Shown here piece by piece: positions 19,148 to 27,281 of a DNA stretch of 45,628 nt. The DNA is taken from positions 1 through 45,628 of the forward strand of contig JAFZUS010000175.1 of the NCBI GenBank assembly GCA_017618275.1, in the 5' to 3' direction. The translations under genes and the position numbers were made by a program. How positions within the stretch are numbered: the first letter of the stretch is position 1; every line of letters begins with the position of its first letter. Source of the stretch: Prevotella sp. Its GTDB lineage: Bacteria; Bacteroidota; Bacteroidia; Bacteroidales; Bacteroidaceae. Under the pieces are notes generated by a model that was not told where the DNA came from, did no database searches, and saw only the letters and a program-made list of their open reading frames with translations.

Positions 19148-20338
19148 TTAATACTCAAATGTTCCGAATTCAGATTTAATAGTCAGACTCTTTGAACCAT
19201 CCTCAATATGGCCAACAATCTGGGCATCGATATTGAAGGACTTTGAGATGGCAATGACCTGATCTGCCACCTCTGGACGTACGTAAATCTCCATACGATG
19301 ACCCATATTGAACACCTGATACATTTCCTTCCAGTCCGTGCCTGAACATTCGTGAATAGCCTTAAACAGAGGAGGAACAGGGAACATGTTGTTTTTTATC
19401 ACGCGACAGTTATCGCTTACGAAATGGAGCACTTTCGTCTGTGCACCACCCGTACAGTGTACCATACCGTGAATCTCAGGACGTAGTTCATCAAGCAGTT
19501 TCTTGATGACAGGGGCATAAGTGCGGGTAGGCGAAAGCACCAATTGCCCCATGTCTGGCAGTTTTGTTTGTTGACATGTCATGTCAACATACGGGACGGC
19601 ATCCGTCAGTTTGTACTTTCCACTGTACACCAGTTCGTTGGGTACTGCATGGTCGTAACTCTCCGGATAGTTTTCTGCCAGATATTTGGCGAAGACATCA
19701 TGACGAGCGGAAGTGAGTCCGTTAGAACCCATTCCGCCGTTGTAGCGCTTCTCGTATGTAGCCTGGCCTGTTGATGACAGGCCTACGATGACGTCGCCAG
19801 GACGGATATTCGCATTGTTGATGACATCAGAGCGTTTCATACGACAAGTCACTGTACTATCAACGATAATGGTGCGAACTAAGTCTCCAACATCTGCCGT
19901 TTCCCCACCGGTGGGATAAATGCCGATTCCCATCTCACGGAGTTCGGAGAGGAGTTCGTCTGTACCGTTGATGATGGCAGAGATGACTTCACCGGGTATC
20001 AGCATCTTGTTGCGCCCGATGGTGCTGGAAACGAGTATGTTATCCACTGCACCTACACAGAGCAGGTCGTCGGTGTTCATTACAATGGCATCTTGGGCGA
20101 TACCTTTCCACACAGAGAGGTTACCAGTCTCTTTCCAGTACATATAGGCAAGGGCTGACTTGGTGCCGGCACCATCGGCATGCATGATGTTACAGTATTC
20201 TGGATCGCCCCCTAAGATGTCTGGTATAATCTTACAAAAGGCTTGGGGGAAGATACCCTTGTCAATGTTTTTTATTGCGGCGTGTACATCTTCCTTTGCG
20301 GCACTCACGCCTCGCATCATATATCTGTTGTCACTCAT
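19148..20338 (-). CDS. purM: Phosphoribosylformylglycinamidine cyclo-ligase (AIR synthetase)
   Basis: Fifth step of purine synthesis, making AIR from FGAM with ATP. The start at 20338 gives 396 residues beginning MSDNRYMMRGVSAAKED, which fits the Bacteroidota form as I recall it. The ATG at 20389 would overlap aroE by 31 bp with a poorly conserved extension. HADGAGTKSALAYMYW and the GGETADVGDLVRT loop are typical of PurM/PurL-fold enzymes. This form is longer than the 345-residue E. coli enzyme. Confidence 0.93.
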   Translation of the reverse strand: MSDNRYMMRGVSAAKEDVHAAIKNIDKGIFPQAFCKIIPDILGGDPEYCNIMHADGAGTKSALAYMYWKETGNLSVWKGIAQDAIVMNTDDLLCVGAVDNILVSSTIGRNKMLIPGEVISAIINGTDELLSELREMGIGIYPTGGETADVGDLVRTIIVDSTVTCRMKRSDVINNANIRPGDVIVGLSSTGQATYEKRYNGGMGSNGLTSARHDVFAKYLAENYPESYDHAVPNELVYSGKYKLTDAVPYVDMTCQQTKLPDMGQLVLSPTRTYAPVIKKLLDELRPEIHGMVHCTGGAQTKVLHFVSDNCRVIKNNMFPVPPLFKAIHECSGTDWKEMYQVFNMGHRMEIYVRPEVADQVIAISKSFNIDAQIVGHIEDGSKSLTIKSEFGTFEY

Positions 20339-20358
20339 AATCTGTATAAATCTGTGGC

Positions 20359-21111
20359 TTATTTCTCTTTTCCGTTCCAAAATTCCCATGAAGCGAAAGC
20401 CTGAAGGAGGAGCATTTCAAGGCCGTTTTTAACGTCGGCACCACGTTCCAGACCTTTGCGCATGAAGAGCGTCTGATCGGGATTGTAAATCAAGTCGTAG
20501 AGGATGGTATGATTGTCCATAGCCTCGTACGGCAGAGCCGGACACTCTTCTGTTTTCGGGTACATACCCAGTGGGGTACAGTTGACAATGACGTTGTATT
20601 CCTGAATGACTTCGGGAGTTATCTTATTATACTGGATGGTATCCGGACGTTCGTAGCGACTAACGAACACCGTTTCCAGTCCCAATGACTTGAGACCAAA
20701 ATTGATTGCCTTTGAAGCGCCACCCGTTCCGAGAATCAAGGCTTTCTTGTGCCATTTCTTATCAAGCATGGGCTCGATGCTCTGTGTGAAACCGATGACA
20801 TCGCTGTTGAATCCTTTCATGATAGTCTTGTTTCCCTCATGAGTCACGCGAATGACATTCACGGCTCCGATGGCCCTGGCCTCGGGACTGATACTGTCAA
20901 GGAACGGGATAACTTTCTCCTTGTAGGGGATGGTGACATTGAGCCCACGGAGTTCGGGATTCTTGGCAATGACTTCCGGCAGTTCTTCAATGGTCGGAAT
21001 TTCAAAATTCACATACTTGGCATTGATCCCTTCATCAGCAAACCTCTGATTGAAGTAACTGATGGAGAATGAATGGCCGAGCGGGTAGCCTATCAGTCCG
21101 TATTTATCCAT
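20359..21111 (-). CDS. aroE: Shikimate dehydrogenase
   Basis: Reduces 3-dehydroshikimate with NADPH in chorismate synthesis. The 250-residue protein has the substrate site YPLGHSFSISYFN with its paired serines, the catalytic lysine in GLNVTIPYKEKV, and the NADP-binding LGTGGASKAI. It is slightly shorter than the E. coli enzyme. Chorismate also feeds menaquinone, made by the pathway of the neighbouring methyltransferase gene (11 bp away). Confidence 0.94.
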   Translation of the reverse strand: MDKYGLIGYPLGHSFSISYFNQRFADEGINAKYVNFEIPTIEELPEVIAKNPELRGLNVTIPYKEKVIPFLDSISPEARAIGAVNVIRVTHEGNKTIMKGFNSDVIGFTQSIEPMLDKKWHKKALILGTGGASKAINFGLKSLGLETVFVSRYERPDTIQYNKITPEVIQEYNVIVNCTPLGMYPKTEECPALPYEAMDNHTILYDLIYNPDQTLFMRKGLERGADVKNGLEMLLLQAFASWEFWNGKEK

Positions 21112-21122
21112 ATTGTCGCTAT

Positions 21123-21854
21123 TTATTTAGTTGCAAAATACATCGTACAGATGCCGAAAGTGAGGCGATGGAATGCTGCCTCTCTGAATCCGGCTTTTTT
21201 CAAGATGTCTGTCATCTGCTCTCCCTGAGGGAAGGCTTCGATGGTCTTTGTTAAGTAAGTATAGGCACTGGTGTCCTTGCTGATAAGTCGTCCGTAGACT
21301 GGCAGGACAGTGTGCGCATAAACGTGAAAGAGTTGTTTCATCGGTATGCTGACGGGGGAGGTCAGTTCCACGATGCTCAGGTGTCCTCCGGGTTTTAGCA
21401 CCCGACACATCTCACGGAGTCCCTGATCGAGGTCAGCGAAGTTACGAATGCCGAAGGCGGCTGTCACTGCATCGAAAGTGTCATCTGGATAGGAGAGTGC
21501 CAGACAGTCTTCTTTATCGAAGGAGATAATGTCTTGTAGTCCTTTCTCCCTTACTTTCCGTCTGCCTATCTCCATCATCCCCTCGCTGATGTCGGCACCC
21601 ACCAGACGTTGGGGCTTCAGCATTTCTGTGGCGAGGATGGCAAAGTCTCCTGTTCCTGTGGCGATGTCAAGGAGTGTCTTAGGCTTGTAGGGCTCCAATT
21701 GTCGGATAGCCTTCCGTCGCCAGCCTTTATCGATGTCCCAAGAGAGGCGGTGGTTCAACTTGTCGTAGGTGGGGGCAATGTTGTCGAACATCTGTTCCAC
21801 CTGCTGGACCTTCTCACCCTCACCATAGGGCTTTATCCTCTCTTGCTGGTACAT
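21123..21854 (-). CDS. ubiE: Demethylmenaquinone methyltransferase
   Basis: SAM-dependent C-methylation that finishes menaquinone synthesis. The 243 residues include the UbiE/MenG N-terminal signature [20 protein letters not shown], motif [13 protein letters not shown], and [18 protein letters not shown] followed by RVLKPGGHL. Since Bacteroidales generally use menaquinone, the MenG role is more likely than ubiquinone synthesis. The 42-bp gap upstream, toward purC, contains a CTAG-rich repeat cluster. Confidence 0.93.
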   Translation of the reverse strand: MYQQERIKPYGEGEKVQQVEQMFDNIAPTYDKLNHRLSWDIDKGWRRKAIRQLEPYKPKTLLDIATGTGDFAILATEMLKPQRLVGADISEGMMEIGRRKVREKGLQDIISFDKEDCLALSYPDDTFDAVTAAFGIRNFADLDQGLREMCRVLKPGGHLSIVELTSPVSIPMKQLFHVYAHTVLPVYGRLISKDTSAYTYLTKTIEAFPQGEQMTDILKKAGFREAAFHRLTFGICTMYFATK

Positions 21855-21908
21855 ATTCTAGGAAATTCTAGGCTATTCTAGGTAGACCTAGGCAATCTAG
21901 GATTGCCT
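21855..21908. repeat. CTAGG repeat cluster and hairpin at the purC stop
   Basis: TTCTAGG occurs three times, then ACCTAGG and ATCTAGG, within about 50 bp. AGGCAATC, TAG, GATTGCCT (21890-21908, approximately) is a perfect 8-bp inverted repeat that includes the purC stop codon. CTAGG, TAGA, CCTAG forms a second one. No T-run follows on the transcribed strand, so it is not a standard terminator. Confidence 0.7.
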
Positions 21909-22850
21909 GGATTTTAGATACTCACTGACATTCTTCTCGATGCGCTTGGCGATATCCTCATCGCTGGTCTCGCGCTCGAACTTCTCGCCTACGATATGTT
22001 CGAAGAGTTCAATATAGCGTTCTGAAACACTCTCGGCATATTCATCTGTAATCTCTGGCATCACTTGTCCAGGTTCATTCATGAAGTTATGTTCAATGAG
22101 CCACTGACGCACAAACTCCTTTGACAGTTGGCGCTGGGGCTCGCCCTTGGCAAATTTCTCCTCGTAGCCATCGGCATAAAAATAGCGAGAGGAATCAGGG
22201 GTGTGGATTTCGTCGATGAGATATACTTTCCCGTCGCGCTTGCCGAACTCATATTTAGTGTCAACCAGAATCAGACCCCGTTTCGCGGCAATCTCCTGTC
22301 CACGCTTGAAGATACGGCGGGTATAATCCTCCATGATCTCGTAGTCTTCTTTTGACACGAGCCCTTGGGCGATGATTTCTTCCTTAGAGATATTCATGTC
22401 GTGACCTTCGTCGGCCTTGGTGGTTGGGGTAATGATAGGCTCAGGAAAACGCTGGTTTTCTTTCATCCCGTCGGGCAGTTTTACGCCGCACAGTTCACGG
22501 CAGCCATTCTTGTACTCTCGCCAAGCAGAGCCTGTGAGGATGCTGCGGATGATCATCTCCACACGGAAGCCTTCGCACTTCAGCCCTACGGTAACCATTG
22601 GATCAGGAGTGGCAAGTTTCCAGTTAGGACAGATGTCGGTAGTGGCATCGAGAAACTTTGCGGCAATCTGGTTGAGTACCTGGCCTTTGAAAGGGATGCC
22701 CTTCGGCAGTACCACGTCGAATGCCGAGATACGGTCGGTGGCAACCATCACCATCAGGTCGTCGTTAATGTTATACACGTCACGGACCTTGCCGTGATAC
22801 ACACTCTTCTGACCTTCAAACTTAAAATCAGTCTTTGTTAATGCTTTCAT
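21897..22850 (-). CDS. purC: Phosphoribosylaminoimidazole-succinocarboxamide synthase
   Basis: SAICAR synthetase of purine synthesis. The 317-residue length is that of the longer family form. [17 protein letters not shown] at the N terminus is the ATP-binding loop. [25 protein letters not shown] and [14 protein letters not shown] are conserved. The stop is TAG and lies in a hairpin. The start overlaps the 3' end of phoH by 23 bp. The neighbouring genes also include purM. Confidence 0.95.
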   Translation of the reverse strand: MKALTKTDFKFEGQKSVYHGKVRDVYNINDDLMVMVATDRISAFDVVLPKGIPFKGQVLNQIAAKFLDATTDICPNWKLATPDPMVTVGLKCEGFRVEMIIRSILTGSAWREYKNGCRELCGVKLPDGMKENQRFPEPIITPTTKADEGHDMNISKEEIIAQGLVSKEDYEIMEDYTRRIFKRGQEIAAKRGLILVDTKYEFGKRDGKVYLIDEIHTPDSSRYFYADGYEEKFAKGEPQRQLSKEFVRQWLIEHNFMNEPGQVMPEITDEYAESVSERYIELFEHIVGEKFERETSDEDIAKRIEKNVSEYLKSRQS

Positions 22851-23796
22851 TGCTATCTTTGTCTTTATCGAATTGTTCGTATGCGTTGACGATTCTCGTC
22901 ACGAGTTTGTGACGGACGATGTCCCGGCGGTCAAGGGTAACAATACCGATGCCTTCCACATTATTTAATATGTGCAGCGCTTCAATGAGTCCGCTCTTCT
23001 GCGAATGAGGGAGGTCAATCTGTGTCATGTCACCGGTGATGATCATTTTCGTGTTCCACCCCATACGGGTGAGGAACATCCGGATCTGTGCCGGAGTCGT
23101 GTTCTGAGCCTCGTCAAGGATGACGACAGCATCACTCAGAGTACGTCCTCGCATGAAGGCGAGGGGAGCAATCTGGATGATGTGTTTCTCCATCATGTCC
23201 TGCAACTTCACCTGTGGCAGCATATCCTCCAAGGCATCGTAGAGCGGTTGGAGGTAGGGGTCTATTTTATCTTTCATGTCGCCTGGCAGGAACCCGAGTT
23301 TCTCGCCAGCTTCCACAGCAGGACGTGAGAGGATGATCTTCTTGGCCGTTTTTTCCTTCAACGCCTTTACCGCTAATGCGATGCTCAGATAAGTCTTTCC
23401 CGTACCTGCTGGTCCTACGGCGAACACCATGTCGTTCTGCTCGTAGGCTTCAATCAGACGGTGTTGGTTTTCCGATCGTGCCTTGATAGGACGCCCTGAC
23501 ATAGAGTAGCATACTACATCGGCAGGTACGAAATCGTTAGTGCGCCGCCCTTTCACAATGTCAAGGATGTCTTCTTCGCCAATGGAGTTGAAACGGAGGA
23601 TGTGGGTACGCATCTTCTCCACGCTGTCCTCAAAGGCTGCCATCTGTTCCTCGTCACCTAAAACACGTATCACATTATCACGTGCCATCACCCTCAGTTT
23701 CGGGTAAAGCGAACGGAGCATCTGCAGATGTCCGTTGCCAACACCGTAGAACATGACGGGGTCGATATCCTCTAAAACAATATGCTTCTCTATCAA
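22828..23796 (-). CDS. phoH: PhoH-like ATPase with a TTG start
   Basis: The 322-residue protein has the PhoH ATPase core: Walker [10 protein letters not shown] (128-136), Walker [10 protein letters not shown] and a downstream [13 protein letters not shown]. PhoH/YbeZ proteins are linked to RNA metabolism and to ribosome maturation with YbeY. The precise role is inferred. The first codon is TTG at 23794-23796. It is preferred over the ATG at 23754 because [13 protein letters not shown] matches the N terminus I associate with Bacteroidota members. The -7 element at 23824-23831 would then leave a 24-nt leader. It is the first gene of the 13-gene run. Confidence 0.9.
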   Translation of the reverse strand: MIEKHIVLEDIDPVMFYGVGNGHLQMLRSLYPKLRVMARDNVIRVLGDEEQMAAFEDSVEKMRTHILRFNSIGEEDILDIVKGRRTNDFVPADVVCYSMSGRPIKARSENQHRLIEAYEQNDMVFAVGPAGTGKTYLSIALAVKALKEKTAKKIILSRPAVEAGEKLGFLPGDMKDKIDPYLQPLYDALEDMLPQVKLQDMMEKHIIQIAPLAFMRGRTLSDAVVILDEAQNTTPAQIRMFLTRMGWNTKMIITGDMTQIDLPHSQKSGLIEALHILNNVEGIGIVTLDRRDIVRHKLVTRIVNAYEQFDKDKDSNESINKD

Positions 23797-23823
23797 CTTG
23801 TAAACAAATTATTATTTTGCGTG

Positions 23824-23831
23824 CAAAATTA
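23824..23831 (-). promoter_or_regulatory. -7 element of the phoH-to-mrcA run
   Basis: Minus-strand TAATTTTG fits TAnnTTTG. No good TTTG lies 19-21 bp upstream. It is 43 bp from the divergent -7 element at 23875. Confidence 0.6.
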
Positions 23832-23874
23832 CAAAAAAAGCCACAGATAACGCAGATTTCGGGGAAAAATTTGC

Positions 23875-23882
23875 TAACTTTG
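23875..23882 (+). promoter_or_regulatory. -7 element of the DUF5715-like gene
   Basis: TAACTTTG followed by CA fits the consensus. The -33 TTTG is not evident. The predicted start point falls about 5 nt before the ATG, so the mRNA would be almost leaderless. Confidence 0.55.
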
Positions 23883-23890
23883 CACCCCAA

Positions 23891-24628
23891 ATGAAGAAAT
23901 TACCGTTTAAACTGACAAAAAAGACATTCCAGACGGGGTTTATGGTGGTGGTGCTGATACTGGCCTGTATCCGCTGGGCATTCCCATCGATAGCGAAAGA
24001 GACTCACTCCCAGATAGATTTTAACGATGAGGAGAGTGTTACCTCATACGTCGGCATGCCCCATAAGATACGTTCCGTACCCAACTATCAGACATGTTTC
24101 CCTGACACCAATGCCGTACAACTAGTGGCCGCCCAGCGATGGGGCGTAAGTCCGGTGCGCGACCGGGAGGATGCAGAGTCGCGAAAACGGGAACTGGTGT
24201 ATATTGACTCCAATCCCTACTATCATGTCGACAAACTCTATTCCAGCATCCCGTATCTCGTGCCTCATGCTGCAAATCTCCTACAGGATATCGGTCAGGC
24301 ATTCTTCGACAGTTTGTATGTAAAGGGTCTTCCCCTTCACCGCATCATTGTTACCAGTGTGCTACGCTCACAGGAAGACGTAGCAAAACTGCGCCGACGC
24401 AATGGCAATGCTACAGAAAACTCCTGTCATCTGTATGGTACCACTTTTGATATTTGCTATAACCGCTATGAAACAGTAGAAGATCCTGAGGGACCTGCGC
24501 GTCGGGCAGTACGCAACGACACACTGAAGTGGGTACTCTCTGAGGTACTCCGTGACATGCGTGAGCAGGGTAGGGTGTATATCAAGTACGAGGTGAAGCA
24601 AGGCTGCTTCCACATGACGGTAAGATAA
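23891..24628 (+). CDS. DUF5715-like membrane-anchored protein with M15 peptidase-like motifs
   Basis: A 245-residue protein with an N-terminal transmembrane anchor (about 13-31) and a periplasmic remainder. NSCHLYGTTFDI places H180 and D187 in the SxHxxGxxxD pattern of zinc D,D-carboxypeptidases (M15/VanY). GCFHMTV supplies a second histidine (H241) at the C terminus. This suggests a peptidoglycan-related hydrolase. I recognise the protein as resembling the Bacteroidota DUF5715 group but cannot confirm catalysis. It is a single gene, divergent from phoH and convergent with the tRNA cluster. Confidence 0.75.
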   Translation: MKKLPFKLTKKTFQTGFMVVVLILACIRWAFPSIAKETHSQIDFNDEESVTSYVGMPHKIRSVPNYQTCFPDTNAVQLVAAQRWGVSPVRDREDAESRKRELVYIDSNPYYHVDKLYSSIPYLVPHAANLLQDIGQAFFDSLYVKGLPLHRIIVTSVLRSQEDVAKLRRRNGNATENSCHLYGTTFDICYNRYETVEDPEGPARRAVRNDTLKWVLSEVLRDMREQGRVYIKYEVKQGCFHMTVR

Positions 24629-24658
24629 TGAAAAAAGGCCTGCCTTTTGGCAAGCCTT
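24629..24658 (-). terminator. Terminator of the tRNA cluster
   Basis: Minus-strand AAGGCTTGCC, AAAA, GGCAGGCCTT (9 of 10 paired) is followed by TTTTTTC. It ends the Thr/Gly end of the tRNA transcript. The plus-strand side has no T-run. Confidence 0.8.
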
Positions 24659-24669
24659 GTATGTTGCTG

Positions 24670-24740
24670 AGCGGAATACGGGAATCGAACCCGCCTCCCA
24701 GGCTTGGGAAGCCCGTGCACTACCGATGTGCTAATTCCGC
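24670..24740 (-). tRNA. tRNA-Gly (anticodon CCC)
   Basis: Acceptor GCGGAAT/ATTCCGC, D arm GCAC/GTGC, anticodon stem CGGGC/GCCTG with loop TTCCCAA, T arm GCGGG TTCGATT CCCGT, discriminator T. CCA is not encoded. Length 71 nt. Confidence 0.95.
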
Positions 24741-24771
24741 GAATCCTGAATTCCAATCCTTTCACCTCTGG

Positions 24772-24844
<73 letters not shown>

Positions 24845-24880
24845 AACCCTAAACTTTACGAACTATATGAAACAAAAAAG

Positions 24881-24953
24881 TACACCCGCAGGGGCTCGAA
24901 CCCTGGACACCCTGATTAAGAGTCAGGTGCTCTACCAACTGAGCTACGGGTGC
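24881..24953 (-). tRNA. tRNA-Lys (anticodon CTT), copy 2
   Basis: Acceptor GCACCCG/CGGGTGT, U8-A9, D arm GCTC/GAGC, anticodon stem CCTGA/TCAGG with loop CTCTTAA, discriminator A. It appears identical over 73 nt to the copy at 24999-25071. Confidence 0.95.
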
Positions 24954-24965
24954 ATCATCATTTTC

Positions 24966-24997
24966 AAAAATAAAGGAGGACCGCTTGCCTCCTCTTT
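24966..24997 (-). terminator. Possible terminator between the two tRNA-Lys genes
   Basis: Minus-strand AAAGAGGAGG pairs with CCTCCTTT (one bulge) and is followed by TTATTTTTG. If active, it would make the promoter-proximal tRNA-Lys more abundant than the three tRNAs after it. Confidence 0.5.
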
Positions 24998-24998
24998 G

Positions 24999-25071
24999 TA
25001 CACCCGCAGGGGCTCGAACCCTGGACACCCTGATTAAGAGTCAGGTGCTCTACCAACTGAGCTACGGGTGC
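24999..25071 (-). tRNA. tRNA-Lys (anticodon CTT), copy 1
   Basis: Same structure as the copy at 24881-24953. It is promoter-proximal, with its 5' end about 19 nt from the predicted start point of transcription. Confidence 0.95.
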
Positions 25072-25093
25072 ATCCTTTTTTCTTTAGCGGGTG

Positions 25094-25125
25094 CAAAGGT
25101 ACTCACTTTTCTCCATTCCACCAAA
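25094..25125 (-). promoter_or_regulatory. Promoter of the tRNA cluster
   Basis: Minus-strand TTTG (complement of 25122-25125), 20-bp spacer, TACCTTTG (complement of 25094-25101). Exact consensus match. Confidence 0.85.
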
Positions 25126-25165
25126 TATTTTTCGAGTTTTCTTTCGAAAAAAGTGTTATTTCAAC

Positions 25166-25192
25166 AAAAAAGACCGTATCAAACGGCCTTTT
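25166..25192 (-). terminator. Terminator of the ftsK-lolA-DUF5687 operon
   Basis: Minus-strand AAAAGGCCGT, TTGAT, ACGGTCTTTT with one G-T pair and a following T-run, right after the stop codon of the membrane protein gene. Confidence 0.85.
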
Positions 25193-25198
25193 CTGTAA

Positions 25199-26680
25199 TT
25201 AAACACGTGTAGCGTGGAAACCTTCTATGTTCTCATAGCGCCGTTTCATCATGCGGTTGTAGATGTTGCGGAGCCAGATGTTGCTGGTCAGAATGAACCC
25301 CAGTCCTAACACGCACATAAAGATATAGGTGGCTGTCAGACCTACCGTCAGATAGCCCAAGCCGAGTATGATGGCAGGTGCAAACATAATGGCAAACTCA
25401 ATACCGATCTGTACGCCGTTCTCATAGTTGCCTTTACCTGTTACCTTCAACTGCAATGGCAGTGTCTGCTTGTTGTAGACGGCCAACTGGAAGATGATGA
25501 AGTGCATGCAGCCTCCTACGAGGAACATATAGGCAAAGAGCATCAGAAGGGTGAACTTACCTGTAAATACGGCTGGCAACAGGATGACGAAGGGAACCAC
25601 CAGAATACAGCAGTAGAACCAGAACTTCGCCTTGAGCAGGGCGAGGATGTTTTCGCGTTGTGTCATCAAGAGGTCAATGTAGTTACCTTCTTGTCCCATT
25701 ATCTTGATGAGCGAGGTCATGCTGTATAGGGCGAAGCAGTATAGCAACCAGAAATTCTTCATGATCGGATTATCGTAGATGCTGGTATAGGCGATAAGGG
25801 CGGAGAAAAAGGCTACCATCACAAGGCTGAGGATGCAGCGCGACTTCATGGTCCTGTTGCGAATGTTCGACTTCAGTTCGATCTTCAAGTATTCGCCCAC
25901 CAGTCCGAAACGATTGAAGAACTTAAACTGTGACACCTTCTTCAATGCCTTCTCCGTCTTCTTCGATATTTCCTCATAGACATACTTGAACTGGAAATGA
26001 CGGTTCACGAAGAATACACCTGCAATCAACAACAGAACGAGGGGCAGCATCCACCAGGCAGTGCCGGCAGTCTGAAAAGCATCTGAGATTTTCTCAATAC
26101 CCTTGTTGACGGGTCTGATAAACAGTAGCGGGGCAAATGGCAGCGCATAGAGTGCAACGGCAGCAATGAACCAAAGCGGACTCCTGTTGATGAGGGTACG
26201 GAAAAACAGATAGATTTGACTGTTCAGGATGATGAGCAACAGCGAAATAATCAATACGTAGATGGTGGCCCAAAAACCTCCTGAGAAAAATAGGATGATG
26301 GAATAGGGGATAAACATTCCTAACCACAGGAAGTTGTACCCACTGAAATGCGACGATACCAAAAAGCACTCGATGACGGAGTAACGAGAGATAGGCATCA
26401 AAATATAAGGCTTTGCCATCATGGCAGGGGTGCTTTGGAAGATAAAGCGCAACAGGAAGTCAATGGGCAGGATGATTAGCATTGCTGCTATCATGGTTCC
26501 GGGTTCTCCGTCGGCAGCAGCACCGATAATGGCACCGTACATAATCAGGTAGATGATAAACATGGCCGATAGGAAATATATTAGCACCTTGGCCCATTTG
26601 TTCTGTTCAAAGACAGGACTGCGCTTCTCGCTGAGTTTGATATTCTTGCGCAGTAACTTGAAAAGTTGTATCTTGTTCAT
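25199..26680 (-). CDS. Polytopic membrane protein, DUF5687-like
   Basis: The 493-residue protein has about ten to twelve hydrophobic helices spread over its length. A cytoplasmic charged segment (about 235-275) separates two membrane halves. The overall shape resembles ABC-2 type permease subunits and the Bacteroidota DUF5687 group. No ATPase gene is adjacent, so transport is not shown. It starts one base after the stop codon of the LolA-like gene and is the last gene of that operon. Confidence 0.7.
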   Translation of the reverse strand: MNKIQLFKLLRKNIKLSEKRSPVFEQNKWAKVLIYFLSAMFIIYLIMYGAIIGAAADGEPGTMIAAMLIILPIDFLLRFIFQSTPAMMAKPYILMPISRYSVIECFLVSSHFSGYNFLWLGMFIPYSIILFFSGGFWATIYVLIISLLLIILNSQIYLFFRTLINRSPLWFIAAVALYALPFAPLLFIRPVNKGIEKISDAFQTAGTAWWMLPLVLLLIAGVFFVNRHFQFKYVYEEISKKTEKALKKVSQFKFFNRFGLVGEYLKIELKSNIRNRTMKSRCILSLVMVAFFSALIAYTSIYDNPIMKNFWLLYCFALYSMTSLIKIMGQEGNYIDLLMTQRENILALLKAKFWFYCCILVVPFVILLPAVFTGKFTLLMLFAYMFLVGGCMHFIIFQLAVYNKQTLPLQLKVTGKGNYENGVQIGIEFAIMFAPAIILGLGYLTVGLTATYIFMCVLGLGFILTSNIWLRNIYNRMMKRRYENIEGFHATRV

Positions 26681-26681
26681 T

Positions 26682-27281
26682 TTATCTCAGGTCTATGATT
26701 TCTGCTTGGGGGAAGTCTTTCGCATTAAACTGGAACAGCCCATCGCTGAGGTTGGTCGTTTTCAGTCCACTGATGATAAGGACGCTCCATTTCCCGTTCT
26801 GCTGCATTTTGATATGCGTAGGACGATAACTATTCTGGTCGACGATGATATACATCTCCTGGATCTTCCGTTTCTTATCGGTAGCCTTCAGATGCACCTC
26901 GTACGAATTGTTGACCTTCTTCGCCGACAACTTGAATCCTTTCTTATAGATATTGATGAAGTTATATGGGTTAATGGCCTGTAACTCAGCCTCTGACGGG
27001 TTGCTCACATTCACCTCATCGTTCTCCTTCATATAGGTCCACTGCGTCTTGCCGTCAAACCAAATGATGGCCTGTGGCGTAGAGGCGTGGAACTTCTTGC
27101 CCTTGATGGAGATGGTGCCGTTGGTATTGCCAAACTGTTTGCTGTGCATCTCAAAGTTGGCCTGTACGCCATGAGGGTTACTCACTGTAGCAGCAGCCTT
27201 GTCGAGGATGCTCTTGGCACTCTCGGCACTCACTCCGCCTGCCATCATCAGACCGATGATGAATACTAATATCTTCTTCAT
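26682..27281 (-). CDS. LolA-like outer-membrane lipoprotein carrier
   Basis: The 199-residue protein has a signal peptide (ILVFIIGLMMAGGVSA before ES) and the LolA pattern of an unclosed beta-barrel: VQANFEMHSKQFG, GTISIKGKKFHASTPQ, IIWFDGKTQWTYMKENDEV. LolA shuttles lipoproteins across the periplasm. Bacteroidota often carry several LolA-like proteins, so the main carrier role is not certain. The ATG overlaps the ftsK stop codon by 4 bp. Confidence 0.85.
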   Translation of the reverse strand: MKKILVFIIGLMMAGGVSAESAKSILDKAAATVSNPHGVQANFEMHSKQFGNTNGTISIKGKKFHASTPQAIIWFDGKTQWTYMKENDEVNVSNPSEAELQAINPYNFINIYKKGFKLSAKKVNNSYEVHLKATDKKRKIQEMYIIVDQNSYRPTHIKMQQNGKWSVLIISGLKTTNLSDGLFQFNAKDFPQAEIIDLR

